This document shows, piece by piece, positions 26,739 to 36,206 of a stretch of DNA of 62,754 nucleotides (position 1 is its first letter; each line of letters starts with the position of its first letter). The stretch is from CAZUCE01 sp964619265. GTDB taxonomy: Bacteria > Planctomycetota > UBA1135 > GCA-002686595. The stretch lies in assembly GCA_964619265.1 (NCBI GenBank), contig CAZUCE010000023.1:1-62754 (forward strand). The letters run 5' to 3'. Below the pieces are notes generated by a model. The model was not told the origin of the DNA, ran no database searches, and saw only the letters and a program-made list of their open reading frames with translations. Both the position numbers and the translations under genes were made by a program.

Positions 26739-29540
26739 TTATGGACGCCCCAGCGCTGCCAAGGCTTCGTACAACGCGGCGCCATCGACAGCAAGCGTTG
26801 CCGTGGCCGGTTGCGGATTCGAAAGCACCCAACCGGGCATTTCGTCGAGCAAAATCCGGGTCGGTGCGTCGGGCTGGTGCGGGGGCGGCAACGCGGACAA
26901 CGCCAGAATCAGGCGCAGGCCGCCGGTAGGACCGGGATGGACCGGTTGCTCGAACTCCACGTCGTTCGCCTGAGCGAGGGCTTGCCTTCCAGTTCGCTGC
27001 TCATTCACGGCCCGTTGAGTGTCCTCGTGCATCGCGAAGCCGCTGGCTTCTCCAGCGGAGCGAGGCAGGCTTGCCGGACCCCAAATCAGATCCGCGTGCA
27101 CCCCATCGGGCAAATCGAGTCCCGTGACACGAACTTGCAAGCTGGCCTGGCTGGTCGGCTGCAGAACGATTTGCTGACTTCCCGGGGCAAGCGGCCGGCT
27201 GTCCGTCACGTAACCCTTGGCTTGAATCGTGAGCTGGACCGGGATGTTTGGCGCGATCCCAGCGCAGTGGGCTCCCCGCAGAGTTGTCGCCGCCTCGTCC
27301 GATTCAGCACCCCATTGGAGGCGGGCCTGCGCGTCCCTGATGGGTACGCCATCAGGCCCGACCAGGTCCAGTTGGAAGGGGTACAGCGCGCCTGTGAGGT
27401 CGAGCATCCCCGGCGCCAGGGTCTCACCTTCGGAAACTCCGATCTGCGGCAGTTCTGCCAAGCTGCTGTCCGTTCCCTTGGCCAAGACGCGCAAAGAATA
27501 GAACCCTGGCTGCAAGCCGTTCCAACGGAGCTGGGTCAAACCGTCGATGTCCACGTTTCCGAATCGACCCACCGCAAGCTGTTCTGACGCCAGATCCCTC
27601 CCAGGCCCCTCAACCCCCTCGAGCACAAAATCCAAAACACTCGAAAGCAAGCGCCCGGATCCGGCCGCCAAAGGAGTCGCAACGCGCACCTTCAGAGAAT
27701 TTCCCGCGCCGAGATCGATGTGAAGATCTTCCGCGCCCGGTGTGAAGGCGATGGGTTCAGGATTGGTGAGACGGCGCCCGCGCGTCCGCACCAGGAGCCG
27801 GTGGTCCGTCTGCGGCTCAGGGTCCCCGTGAAGCGTGAACTGCCCGCTTGGGGCATACCAGGCTCGGAGGCCATGCAGTTCCCGCCAAGTGGCGTCCGGG
27901 GCGCGGAACTGGACCTGTAGGACGTAGCCGTCGTGTCTGCGATCGGACCCCGTGGTGACCTGGCCCGCCGCGAGCAGCGGTCTCGGGCTGGAGGGCGCTA
28001 GATCTCCAAGAGCGTAGGTCGCTGCCTCCAAGGGGGCGTCGAGGCGCACGCGGTATTCAGAGGTAGGCTCCAGCCCTCCTCCGCCCGGCTTTGGATCCGC
28101 CTGGAAGACAATCGTCTGGGGCAGGCCTTGGTCCAACTCCAGCGGGACCAACACAGAGAACCTCCCCTCGGGATCCGTGCCTGCACAAGTGGCATCCCAT
28201 CCTCCGCCTTGCCCTTCGATTCGTCGATCGGCGAGGGCATGTCCGCTTGTGTCGAGGATTCGACCGTGAAGGACCGCATGGCGAGCGCCCGCACGAATCT
28301 CAGCGTGCGAATGGCTGCCCGAGCGGCGAAGTCCGGCAACGTCCACGGCCGGTCCGCTTCCGGGCCCAACCTGGACACGCAGACTCTTGACCGCAGGCAA
28401 GCCGCCCAGTGTGGCTGCACCGTTCAGCGCCAACGCGCTCTTGATGGGAGCAAAGCCCGCGGTCGAACGCAGAAGGACGTTCAGTTCGTGCCAACCGGAA
28501 AGCGGCCTGCCATCGTGGTCGAGGAGTTGAGCCGTCACATCGCTCGCAGGCGGCATCGGCAACTCGATGACCGCGCCTGGCGGCGGGAGTTCGTCCACCA
28601 AAACGGGTATCTGCTCGGCCGTCGGCACTTGCGCGGCGAGCAGCAAAGCTACGGACCGAGCTTGGCCGGTTCCCACAGGGGGAAGGAGCGGCGCTCGGGC
28701 GTAGGTCAGCACCCCGTCCTCGCCCGTCGTTCCCAAGGACCTGGTCGAGGGGTTCCCCGTAGGCACGGGGAACGGAAACGCAATGGGTACGCCGCCTTCC
28801 GAAATCGCATGGAGGTCCGCCGGACCCAGGAACTGGGCCTTCACCTCGACTCCCGGACGCCCACGACCCGAATCATCGATCGCGCGGAAGGTCCAGACCT
28901 GCCGCTCGTGCAACTTCAAAGGGAACGGCTCACCCTGCCTCTTTCGGATCTGATCCGCGGTGGGATGGACCCAAGCTTCGAGCGCCGGCGAGCCGCCGGA
29001 GGCGGGAATCGAAACCGCTGCGACAACCCCGGCTGACCCCTCAAGGGGCACCTCGACGATGCCCTCCCCATCGCTTTCGAAAACCGGCAATCGCTCGATG
29101 GCCCGCGGGACGGGGTCGCGCTGGAACTCCTCCGCCGCGGGCAATCCCCGATTGCTGGACTGCCCCACCAAGTGGCCGCCCCCAGCGTGCACTTGCACGC
29201 CGGCCAGGGGCCGGTTGCTGAGGCCGCTGGTGACGCGGAAGCGCGCCACGGCCTGGTTCGACCCCAGGGGCGCCCCATAAGAAAGGTCCTGCGAGCCCAG
29301 CGCTGCCCTCCCTAACGGGTCGCTCGGCTGCCCGTCCACATCGCGCTCTGCCCCCTCGGATCGCAGGCCGGCTGAGGCCACAGAAGCGGGCACCACCTCG
29401 CGTCCCGGCAGGCTAGCGATGCTTGCCGCGGTGCCGGTCGCCGGCGCAACCGGGTCGATCCAAGCAACCCACACGACGAAGGCGGACAGCCCCGTCGCGA
29501 GCAGGGCCAAGACCCCGCGGTATCTTTCGCGCCTTTCCAT
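26739..29540 (-). CDS. large membrane-anchored carboxypeptidase-regulatory-like protein
   Basis: 933 residues from ATG 29540. An N-terminal anchor (RGVLALLATGLSAFVVWVAWI) is followed by a low-complexity linker and then many Ig-like/carboxypeptidase-regulatory-like beta domains (FRVTSGLSNRPLAGVQVHAGG, AQLLDHDGRPLSGWHELNVLL, HGRILDTSGHALADRRIEGQG, LDLVGPDGVPIRDAQARLQWG). No enzyme domain. The extracytoplasmic half resembles that of the sigma-factor fusion at 2404-6054, but there is no sigma part and no visible sigma-factor gene adjoining. Probably a surface or periplasmic structural protein. A TTG 27 bases upstream is open but less credible. Confidence 0.8.
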   Translation of the reverse strand: MERRERYRGVLALLATGLSAFVVWVAWIDPVAPATGTAASIASLPGREVVPASVASAGLRSEGAERDVDGQPSDPLGRAALGSQDLSYGAPLGSNQAVARFRVTSGLSNRPLAGVQVHAGGGHLVGQSSNRGLPAAEEFQRDPVPRAIERLPVFESDGEGIVEVPLEGSAGVVAAVSIPASGGSPALEAWVHPTADQIRKRQGEPFPLKLHERQVWTFRAIDDSGRGRPGVEVKAQFLGPADLHAISEGGVPIAFPFPVPTGNPSTRSLGTTGEDGVLTYARAPLLPPVGTGQARSVALLLAAQVPTAEQIPVLVDELPPPGAVIELPMPPASDVTAQLLDHDGRPLSGWHELNVLLRSTAGFAPIKSALALNGAATLGGLPAVKSLRVQVGPGSGPAVDVAGLRRSGSHSHAEIRAGARHAVLHGRILDTSGHALADRRIEGQGGGWDATCAGTDPEGRFSVLVPLELDQGLPQTIVFQADPKPGGGGLEPTSEYRVRLDAPLEAATYALGDLAPSSPRPLLAAGQVTTGSDRRHDGYVLQVQFRAPDATWRELHGLRAWYAPSGQFTLHGDPEPQTDHRLLVRTRGRRLTNPEPIAFTPGAEDLHIDLGAGNSLKVRVATPLAAGSGRLLSSVLDFVLEGVEGPGRDLASEQLAVGRFGNVDIDGLTQLRWNGLQPGFYSLRVLAKGTDSSLAELPQIGVSEGETLAPGMLDLTGALYPFQLDLVGPDGVPIRDAQARLQWGAESDEAATTLRGAHCAGIAPNIPVQLTIQAKGYVTDSRPLAPGSQQIVLQPTSQASLQVRVTGLDLPDGVHADLIWGPASLPRSAGEASGFAMHEDTQRAVNEQRTGRQALAQANDVEFEQPVHPGPTGGLRLILALSALPPPHQPDAPTRILLDEMPGWVLSNPQPATATLAVDGAALYEALAALGRP

Positions 29541-29969
29541 TTTCAGAAGCAGTACCTTCGCGACCAAGACCGCGGCTTGGACATCAAACAGTGGAAAACC
29601 ACCGCCGTCAGCCGGATCCGAATCCGCCCGCCGATCCTAAGTACGAAACGGGGGCTAAGCTCTCTCCCAGGAGTAGTTCCCCGGATCTTCCCAGAAACGC
29701 AACAAAAGCCATGGAGTCCCGCTCCCCAGGGAAGCCGAGAGGCTAGGGCCACAGCTGGCCCAAGCAACCCGTTCCGGTGAAGATCGAGAGACCGATCGGT
29801 CCAGCTCGAAACCTCCCCACAGCGAGGACCGCTCCAAAGGGGAATTGCCAGGCCAGCTCGCCGCGAATTCTCAACTGGGCGCGGCGCCGGAAGCAGGCTC
29901 ATTCGGTGCATGGATTTCGCGCGCTAAGCAGGCGCTTTGCAACCGTGGACTTCCCGGCGGGCCGAATGG
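29541..29969. other. intergenic stretch 3' of the lysine operon
   Basis: About 430 bases between the end of lysK and the next gene start. No gene recognised. Confidence 0.4.
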
Positions 29970-31031
29970 TCAGACACTCGGGTTCCACGAGCAGAGCAGG
30001 TCGGTAAGCACCTGAACGGATCGGCAAAACTCAGCCAACTCGATGTGTTCCCGAGGAGTGTGATCCAGCGTGCTATCGCCCGGACCATAGGCCACGATCG
30101 GACATCCCCAAGCCGGGGCCACCACATTCGAGTCGGCGGTTCCCGTTTTTCGAATGAAGCGAACTCGACCCTGGTTCTCGCGGATATTCCGTGCGAGGGC
30201 GCGAGCCAGTGGCGTTGTCCGAGATCCACTCCACGCTGGCACGCCACCTTCCGAATCGACCTCCCAGGTCGGCGCAACCTCCCGGACCCAGGCGATGGCC
30301 TGCTCTGGACCGAGTCCCACGGGAAGCCTCAATTTTGCGTCCAACTCGACCGACTCAAAGAGATCGTCGCTGGTGTGACGCATCGTCTCCAAATGGGTGA
30401 GCACACGCTCAAACAGGGGCGCGTCAGGTTCGACCAACTGCTCCGCCTGGGTCTCGACCTGGGTCCATGTACGGCATGCCTCGCCGGGCAGGCTGCCCTG
30501 GGGCCCGGCGGTGTGACCTAGGGCCGCGCGTTGTCGCAGCTTGAGTCGCACAAATCCCTTGTAGCCAATCGTGATCCCCTGCCAACCGCTCGGCTCGCCG
30601 ACGATGCAGGCCTCCGGAGCCGGCTGAGTGGCTCGATAGTGGGCTCCTCGCGAGCTGCTCACCTCTTCTTCGACACAACCGACCACTTCAACGCGACAGC
30701 CCAGCTTTCCGGTCGCATTGGCCCGCGACGCTGCGGCCAGGAAAGCCACAAGAGGCCCCTTCGCATCCACCGAGCCGCGTCCGAACAATCGCCCGTCCTC
30801 CCTGCGCACTTCGACGACCCCTGGGACCGTGTCGATGTGGCCGAGCAGAACAATCCGTGGCCCCGCGTCGCCGACCCGAGCCACCGCGTTCCCGACTTCG
30901 TCCGTGCCCGCATCGCAGCCGAGTCGAGCGGCCGTCTCGACAAACATGCGCACCGCCTCCGCCTCGTGCCTGCTCACACTTTGTGTCCGGACGAGAGCCT
31001 CCAGAAAATCGACCGCTTCGGAGTCCTTCAC
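29970..31031 (-). CDS. lysK: [LysW]-lysine hydrolase, M20 family
   Basis: 353 residues. Metallopeptidase M20 family: LLGHIDTVPG (metal-binding His/Asp), GRGSVDAKGPLVAFLAA (bridging Asp), VGCVEEEVSSSRGA (general-base and metal Glu), IVGEPSGWQGITIGYKG and RKTGTADSNV, all as in LysK/ArgE-like enzymes of the LysW pathway. It releases lysine from the C-terminal Glu of the LysW carrier in the final step. The start is GTG 31031, overlapping the lysJ stop as GTGA, so it is translationally coupled. Last gene of the ten-gene operon. An ornithine-specific role is possible in bifunctional systems, but the full upstream homocitrate branch favours lysine. Confidence 0.92.
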   Translation of the reverse strand: MKDSEAVDFLEALVRTQSVSRHEAEAVRMFVETAARLGCDAGTDEVGNAVARVGDAGPRIVLLGHIDTVPGVVEVRREDGRLFGRGSVDAKGPLVAFLAAASRANATGKLGCRVEVVGCVEEEVSSSRGAHYRATQPAPEACIVGEPSGWQGITIGYKGFVRLKLRQRAALGHTAGPQGSLPGEACRTWTQVETQAEQLVEPDAPLFERVLTHLETMRHTSDDLFESVELDAKLRLPVGLGPEQAIAWVREVAPTWEVDSEGGVPAWSGSRTTPLARALARNIRENQGRVRFIRKTGTADSNVVAPAWGCPIVAYGPGDSTLDHTPREHIELAEFCRSVQVLTDLLCSWNPSV

Positions 31032-32200
31032 GAAAGAACCTCCGCGATCGCATCGATCAATTCACTCAGGGCCTGCTTCTCGATCACCAACGGTGGAAGC
31101 AACCTCAAGGTCGATGGACCCGCGCCGAGCACCAAAAATCCCATGCCCTGCAGCTCGCGCAGCAGGGGCGCGACCCTCCCCCTCACGTCGATGCCGGCCA
31201 TCAATCCGAGCGTCCGGATCCGGCTGACTTTCGGGAGCGGCAGCAACCTCTCGCGGAGCTGCTCCTCCAGCCAAATCCCGAGCTCGCGTGAGCGATCGAC
31301 GAGCCCCTCGGACTCCATGATTTGCAAGGTCGCGTTGGCCGCCGCGCAGCTGAGCGGATTGCCGCCAAAGGTGCTCCCGTGCAGCCCGGCAGGAAGGTCC
31401 GCCAATCCCGATCGCAGCGCAACCGCCCCAAGCGGAACACCACCGGCTATGCCCTTCGCCACGCATACCAAATCAGGATCGAGCCCGTGGTGCTGGTAGG
31501 CGAACCAAGCCCCGGTGCGTCCGCACCCGGTTTGGACTTCGTCGATGCACATCAAGATTCCTCGCTCGCGGCACCATTGCTGCGCCGCCCGCAAGTAACT
31601 TCCCTCCAGGGGTCGCACCCCGCCCTCGCCCTGAACGACCTCGAGCAAAAGCAGCCCGGTACCGTCGTCGAGCGCTGCCTCCAGGGCGTCAGCATCCCCT
31701 TGGGGAACGTGAACAAACCCGGGAACCAGGGGCTCTAGGTTCTCCCGGTGCGAAGCGCGATGGGTAGCCGAAAGCGAACCGAACGTGCGGCCGTGAAAGC
31801 CCCCGGTGAGCGCGACAACGCCGGCGCGCCCGGTCTTCCATCGAGCCACCTTGATCGCGGCCTCGACGGCCTCGGTACCGCTGTTGCAAAGGAAGACTCG
31901 ATCCAGTGGATCGAGCAGACGCGACAAACGTGCGCAGAGTTCGTCCCGCTGGGGATTCCCATAGCTGGCGAAGCACGACACCAATCGAGCAGCCTGCTCG
32001 CCCACCGCGCGGGCGACGCTGGGATGCGCGTGACCGATCGATGCCACTCCGTACATGGAGGTAGCATCTAGATAGCGCGAGCCCTGATCGTCCCAGACGT
32101 AGGCGCCGGAACCACCTGTGATGCAGATTCCCCGGTAACCGCTGAAACGGGCATCGTGCACGACGGGCTCTTCATCCTTCACACTCGAATCCACCGTCAT
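31028..32200 (-). CDS. lysJ: [LysW]-aminoadipate semialdehyde aminotransferase
   Basis: 390 residues, class III PLP aminotransferase. Visible features: ITGGSGAYVWDDQGSRYLD at the N-terminus, FLCNSGTEAVEAAIKVAR, GGFHGRTFGSLSAT, ICID-EVQTGCGRTG region with Asp220, and the Schiff-base lysine in VAKGIAGGVPLGA (Lys249). It converts LysW-bound aminoadipate semialdehyde to LysW-lysine with glutamate as amino donor. ATG 32200 overlaps the lysZ stop as ATGA. ArgD/acetylornithine aminotransferase is the closest alternative; the operon decides. Confidence 0.92.
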   Translation of the reverse strand: MTVDSSVKDEEPVVHDARFSGYRGICITGGSGAYVWDDQGSRYLDATSMYGVASIGHAHPSVARAVGEQAARLVSCFASYGNPQRDELCARLSRLLDPLDRVFLCNSGTEAVEAAIKVARWKTGRAGVVALTGGFHGRTFGSLSATHRASHRENLEPLVPGFVHVPQGDADALEAALDDGTGLLLLEVVQGEGGVRPLEGSYLRAAQQWCRERGILMCIDEVQTGCGRTGAWFAYQHHGLDPDLVCVAKGIAGGVPLGAVALRSGLADLPAGLHGSTFGGNPLSCAAANATLQIMESEGLVDRSRELGIWLEEQLRERLLPLPKVSRIRTLGLMAGIDVRGRVAPLLRELQGMGFLVLGAGPSTLRLLPPLVIEKQALSELIDAIAEVLS

Positions 32201-33033
32201 TGCGGGACCCCGGAAGTAAGCGGCTCGCCAATCACCGTCCCCGCGCCCGAAAGCGCAGCCGTCAACGGTCGCTCGACACGCCCATCCGCGACAACGACCG
32301 TACGCACACCGCCGTCCAGGGCAAGACGAGCTGCGTCGACCTTGGCCTTCATTCGCCCGCGCGCAGCCGACTCCAAGGAGTCTAAATCTTCCGGCCCTAC
32401 AGACCGGATGAGCCCACCGGCGCCGCCATCCTCAAGGATCCCCGCGACGTTGGTCAAGAGCACGAGCACCCGCGCTCCCGAGGATACCGCTAAGTGGGCC
32501 GCGAGCCGGTCGGCATCGGTGTTCAACATCTCACCTTCCTGACTCGCTGCAAGCGGCGCCACAACCGGTGTGCAACCGGTGGCCAGCAGCGCTTCCAGCA
32601 ACTCGCCGTCCACCCGTTCGATTCGGCCCGTCCATTGATCGCGAACGATCACAACGCGACCGTTGACGACACTTCGAACGGCTTCCTTGCGACGAGCCTG
32701 GGCGAGGCCGCCATCGAATCCGCTCACCCCCAAGGCCGATCGTCCACGCTGCAAAAATCCTTCTACGAGTTCGCGATTGATCAAGGCGGTCGCCATCGCG
32801 AAGGCCTCCAGATCCACCCGGTCGGTGCTTCGACTTCGGCGGCCGGAGGGGGACTCGATGAACTTCGCGGGCCGACCGAGAAGTTCCTGAAGCCGTGTGA
32901 CGCGATCGGAGCCTCCGTGAACAAGAACGCTCCGTCGCGGCAGCGTCTCTGCGAGGTCACCTAGGAGCTCGGAACCGCCGATCCCGCGGGCACCGCCAAC
33001 CTTGACGACGATGGGTGCTTCGGTAGTACTCAT
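32197..33033 (-). CDS. lysZ: [LysW]-aminoadipate kinase
   Basis: 278 residues from ATG 33033, amino acid kinase family (acetylglutamate kinase-like). Motifs: IVVKVGGARGIGG, SVLVHGGSDRVTRL, SGFDGGLAQARRKEAVR, PVVAPLAASQEGEMLNTDADRLAAHLA, LVLLTNVAGILEDGG, GRMKAKVDAARLALDGGVRTVVVADG. It phosphorylates the side-chain carboxylate of LysW-aminoadipate. The open frame extends to 33372 but that leader is antisense to lysY. Starts 4 bases after the lysY stop and overlaps lysJ by ATGA. Confidence 0.92.
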   Translation of the reverse strand: MSTTEAPIVVKVGGARGIGGSELLGDLAETLPRRSVLVHGGSDRVTRLQELLGRPAKFIESPSGRRSRSTDRVDLEAFAMATALINRELVEGFLQRGRSALGVSGFDGGLAQARRKEAVRSVVNGRVVIVRDQWTGRIERVDGELLEALLATGCTPVVAPLAASQEGEMLNTDADRLAAHLAVSSGARVLVLLTNVAGILEDGGAGGLIRSVGPEDLDSLESAARGRMKAKVDAARLALDGGVRTVVVADGRVERPLTAALSGAGTVIGEPLTSGVPQ

Positions 33034-33037
33034 TGGA

Positions 33038-34069
33038 TTAACAGGGGTGATATCCGCGGAAAGTGAGTCCCGCAGTCTCTTCGAAACCACACGAAAGATT
33101 GGCTGCCTGGATGGCGGTGCCTGCGGCACCCTTACCGAGATTGTCGATCGCACACAGGGCGACGATCCGCCGGCTTCCGGCGTCGACTCCGAACCCGATC
33201 TGTGCTTGATTCGTACCAGCGACGAGCTTCGGCTCCGGTAAACGGTAGTTGCCGCTGCGCTCCACGACGACGTCGATGAAGGGCTCTTTAGAAGCGAGCT
33301 TGCGGTAGGCGCGTAGAACTTCTCGTTCGTCAACCCCCTCAGCAAGCGTGGCATGGCACGTTGCGAGTACACCGCGGACCACTTCGATCGACGTCACCGT
33401 CATGTGCACGTCGAGCTCGCCAAAGGTCTGCAAGACCTCCGCGGTGTGTCGGTGTCCGGTGCTGGAAAAGGTACGTACGCACCCACTGCGAACAGGATGA
33501 TGACTCGCCGCGCTCGACGAGGCGCCACCTTCGCTCGATCCGGCCTTGACATCCGCGATCACCGGGGCGGCCCCATCCAAAAAACCAGCGCGAACCAGGG
33601 GAAGGACCGCCAATTGAATGGCGGTCGCATTGCAGCCGACGCCACTGATATGGGTCGCGCCCGAGAGGGCTTCCCGATTGACCTCGGGGAGTCCGTAGGT
33701 AAATCGCCCGAGCCACTGGGGAGCAGGATGCTGCTCGCCATACCAGCGCTGGTAGGCCTCAGGGTCGTTCAGACGAAAATCGGCCGAGCAATCCACGATT
33801 CGCGGAGCCAAGCCCTCCATCTCCTCCAGGCTTTGGGCCAAAGCACCGTGGGGCAAGGCGCAGAACAACAGGTCGCACGCCTCAAGCTGCTGGAGCGGCA
33901 CGAAGCGTTGAGCCGTCAAGTGCCGCAAGTGCGGATGAGTTCTCCACACCGCTTGCCCCGCGGAGCGTTCGGACGTGATCTGGCTCAACTCAAAGAAAGG
34001 ATGCTGGTCGATCCAGCGGGCGAGCTCTCCGCCTACGTAGCCGGATCCTCCTGCGATGCTGACCCGCAT
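33038..34069 (-). CDS. lysY: [LysW]-aminoadipyl phosphate reductase
   Basis: 343 residues from ATG 34069, which overlaps the lysX stop as ATGA. NAGSA semialdehyde dehydrogenase family: NADP motif IAGGSGYVGGELARW, DCSADFRL, FTYGLPEVNREAL, nucleophile Cys146 in ISGVGCNATAIQLA, DVKAGSSEGGASSS, HRHTAEVLQTFGELDVHMTVTSIEVVRGVLATCHA. Reduces the acyl phosphate made by LysZ to the semialdehyde used by LysJ. Paralogue of ArgC; the assignment as LysY rests on motifs plus the operon. Confidence 0.92.
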   Translation of the reverse strand: MRVSIAGGSGYVGGELARWIDQHPFFELSQITSERSAGQAVWRTHPHLRHLTAQRFVPLQQLEACDLLFCALPHGALAQSLEEMEGLAPRIVDCSADFRLNDPEAYQRWYGEQHPAPQWLGRFTYGLPEVNREALSGATHISGVGCNATAIQLAVLPLVRAGFLDGAAPVIADVKAGSSEGGASSSAASHHPVRSGCVRTFSSTGHRHTAEVLQTFGELDVHMTVTSIEVVRGVLATCHATLAEGVDEREVLRAYRKLASKEPFIDVVVERSGNYRLPEPKLVAGTNQAQIGFGVDAGSRRIVALCAIDNLGKGAAGTAIQAANLSCGFEETAGLTFRGYHPC

Positions 34070-34980
34070 CACAGGGCTTCCCTCCCCTGCGTTTGCGCCG
34101 ACAGGGCGAACCCGGAGGCCAAACCGAGCATGTGGTCCACGATTGCGCCGGGGATGTCGACGCCCGTAGGTTCGATGCTGTTGCGAAACTCCATCGAATG
34201 ATTGACCTCGAGCACAAGATAGCCGCGCTCCGGATCTTCGACGATGTCGACAGCCAGGACCCCTCCACCCACAGCACGGGCCGCTCGCAAGGCCAGCTCG
34301 CCCAGGGAATCATCGATCTGTGCCGCACTCGTTTTCGCACCGCGCGCGGTGTTCGTAATCCAGTGGTCCGACTCTCGGCGGATCGCAGCCACGGGCTCGT
34401 CCCCCACCACGAAGACCCGCAGGTCGCGGCCCGGCTTTTCGATGAACTCTTGAAGGTAGTGCGTGTGGTGGGTCCACCCGCCGAGCGTGTGGCGATCCGC
34501 TAGGACAGCCTCGGCCGCATCCCGGTCGTTCAGTCGAGCGACCAACCGACCCCACGAACCGACGACCGGCTTGAGAACCGCGGGATAGCCCAGATCGGAC
34601 TCCAGGACCTCGAGCGCTTGCTCGGGCGTGAACGCGGCCCGTGTGCGCGGTTGCGGCACGCCGGCGGCGAAAAGCCTGGCAGAGGTGACCAACTTGTCCC
34701 CGCAGGTACGCACCACGTCCGGTGAATTCACGACCTGGAATCCCGCGGCATCGAGCGCTGTGCCGATGTGGAGCGAAGCTCCGTAGGACAGGCCGCGATC
34801 GTGAATCACGCGCACACCCTCTAGCCCGGGGGGACACGTTCCCTGGTCCAGGTCGATCGACATCCGGCGCACGTCGATCCGCACGGGCTCTACACCACGG
34901 CGAGAATAGGCCTCGAGGAGCATCTTCTCCTCAACCCGTAGGGGCCCGGCGAGGAAGGCAATTTCAGGGCGGTTACTCAC
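34069..34980 (-). CDS. lysX: alpha-aminoadipate--LysW ligase (ATP-grasp)
   Basis: 303 residues from GTG 34980. RimK/LysX ATP-grasp features: INDRGLS-like VIHDRGLSYGASLHIGTALDAAGFQVVNSPDVVRTCGDKLVTSARLFAAGVPQPRT, GYPAVLKPVVGSWGRLVARLND, YLQEFIEKPGRDLRVFVVGDEPVAAI, VLAVDIVEDPERGYLVLEVNHSMEFRNS. It joins the alpha-amino group of aminoadipate to the C-terminal Glu of LysW. The GTG lies inside the end of lysW (8-base overlap) and is preceded by AGGAGG 6 bases away, a Shine-Dalgarno embedded in the lysW codons. Starting further upstream would use residues antisense in character. Confidence 0.93.
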   Translation of the reverse strand: MSNRPEIAFLAGPLRVEEKMLLEAYSRRGVEPVRIDVRRMSIDLDQGTCPPGLEGVRVIHDRGLSYGASLHIGTALDAAGFQVVNSPDVVRTCGDKLVTSARLFAAGVPQPRTRAAFTPEQALEVLESDLGYPAVLKPVVGSWGRLVARLNDRDAAEAVLADRHTLGGWTHHTHYLQEFIEKPGRDLRVFVVGDEPVAAIRRESDHWITNTARGAKTSAAQIDDSLGELALRAARAVGGGVLAVDIVEDPERGYLVLEVNHSMEFRNSIEPTGVDIPGAIVDHMLGLASGFALSAQTQGREAL

Positions 34981-35137
34981 CCCAGTCCTCCTCGATCTGC
35001 GGCGCGAGGGCGATTTCAATGGGCTCGAGCCCGACGACTTCGAGCTCAGCGGAGCAGGCTTCACACGCGACGATTTCGTTTTCGGCCACATCGGTGGGGA
35101 GGTTCAGCGGAGCGTCACATTCGGAGCAGGTTGCCAT
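34973..35137 (-). CDS. lysW: amino-group carrier protein LysW
   Basis: 54 residues, the canonical size. An N-terminal zinc ribbon with Cys4, Cys7, Cys25 and Cys28 (ATCSECDAPL, VACEACSAEL) and an acidic C-terminus ending EEDWGE, the signature tail to which LysX attaches aminoadipate through the last Glu. Carrier for all later intermediates, which enzymes LysZ, LysY, LysJ and LysK recognise by its acidic globular domain. ATG 35137 chosen; the longer frame from 35242 adds Pro/Ala-rich non-conserved residues. Separated by 73 bases from the dehydrogenase gene upstream. Confidence 0.96.
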   Translation of the reverse strand: MATCSECDAPLNLPTDVAENEIVACEACSAELEVVGLEPIEIALAPQIEEDWGE

Positions 35138-35210
35138 GGTGAAAGAGGGGTCTGGGTTTGGGAGCAGAAGAAGAGGAGCCGGCGCGGCCCGAGGGGCCGT
35201 GCGCCCTGCG

Positions 35211-36206
35211 TTAGCGTGTTGCGACCTGGAGAACGGCGTCAACGAGGTCGTCGGTCGTGGCGTGACCGCGAAGGTCAGGTGTATAGGGTCCGTTCCTCAG
35301 AACGTCTTCGACGCCGGCGGCCAAGCGTCGAGCGCCGTCTTGGCAACCCACAAATTCGAGCGTGCTGCATGTCGCGCGCAGGCTCGCGAGCGGGTTGGCG
35401 CGTCCTGATCCAGCAAGATCCGGAGCGGAGCCATGCACCGGCTCGAACAGGGCTCCGCCCTCGCCGAGGTTGGACGAGCTGACCAGCCCCAATCCGCCTC
35501 CTGCAGCCGCAGCGACATCCGACAAGATATCGCCAAATAGGTTCGTCGTCACCAGCACGTCAAATTCATGCGGAACTGCCGCAAGCCGGTAGGCGGCGTG
35601 GTCCACGAGCATCTCGCTCACTTCGAGGCTATCCGACCTCTCCAGCTCATCCAAGGCCGCTTCCCGAAACAAGCCGCAGGTGTCGCGCAGGACATTGGCT
35701 TTGTGGACCACGCAGACCCGTCCGCTGCGTTCCCTGGCAGCTTCCGCCGCGACCCGAGCGATCCTCCGGGATGCACCCTCGGTGATGACCCGTTCGCAAA
35801 CGGCGCGGCCGTTCTCGCGACTGGAAGGTGCCCCGTACAGGCCCTCGGTGTTCTCGCGCACGATCAGCAGATCGACGGGATCCCGCTGGTCGCCTGGCAA
35901 GCTCCGTACAGGTCTTAGATTTGCGAACAGGTTGAGCCGCTGACGCAGCTCCACGACTGGACTGCGATATCCGGGCGTGGAGACCGAGGGCGACCCGACG
36001 GCGACCAGCAGGCTCGCCGTGGATTGACGGACAGCCTCGAACGCCTCGCCAGGGAGCGCCTCCCCGCACGCTTGGAACGCTGCGAACCCGACCCGCGCAT
36101 GGCGAAGCGGCAGCTCCGGGACGAGCTCGCTCAGCACGCGCTCGAGGACATCGACCAGCTCGTCGCCGATCCCATCGCCGCGCAATAGGCAGATGGACGC
36201 GCTCAC
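35211..36206 (-). CDS. homoisocitrate dehydrogenase
   Basis: 331 residues from GTG 36206, which overlaps the homoaconitase small-subunit stop as GTGA. Beta-decarboxylating dehydrogenase family: LLRGDGIGDELV, RQRLNLFANLRPVRSLPG, LIVRENTEGLYGA, VHKANVLRDTCGLF, VDHAAYRLAAVPHEFDVLVTTNLFGDILSD, GALFEPVHGSAPDLAGSGRANPLA. These motifs are shared with isopropylmalate and isocitrate dehydrogenases. Placement between homoaconitase and lysW identifies the substrate as homoisocitrate, yielding 2-oxoadipate, CO2 and NADH. Confidence 0.9.
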   Translation of the reverse strand: MSASICLLRGDGIGDELVDVLERVLSELVPELPLRHARVGFAAFQACGEALPGEAFEAVRQSTASLLVAVGSPSVSTPGYRSPVVELRQRLNLFANLRPVRSLPGDQRDPVDLLIVRENTEGLYGAPSSRENGRAVCERVITEGASRRIARVAAEAARERSGRVCVVHKANVLRDTCGLFREAALDELERSDSLEVSEMLVDHAAYRLAAVPHEFDVLVTTNLFGDILSDVAAAAGGGLGLVSSSNLGEGGALFEPVHGSAPDLAGSGRANPLASLRATCSTLEFVGCQDGARRLAAGVEDVLRNGPYTPDLRGHATTDDLVDAVLQVATR

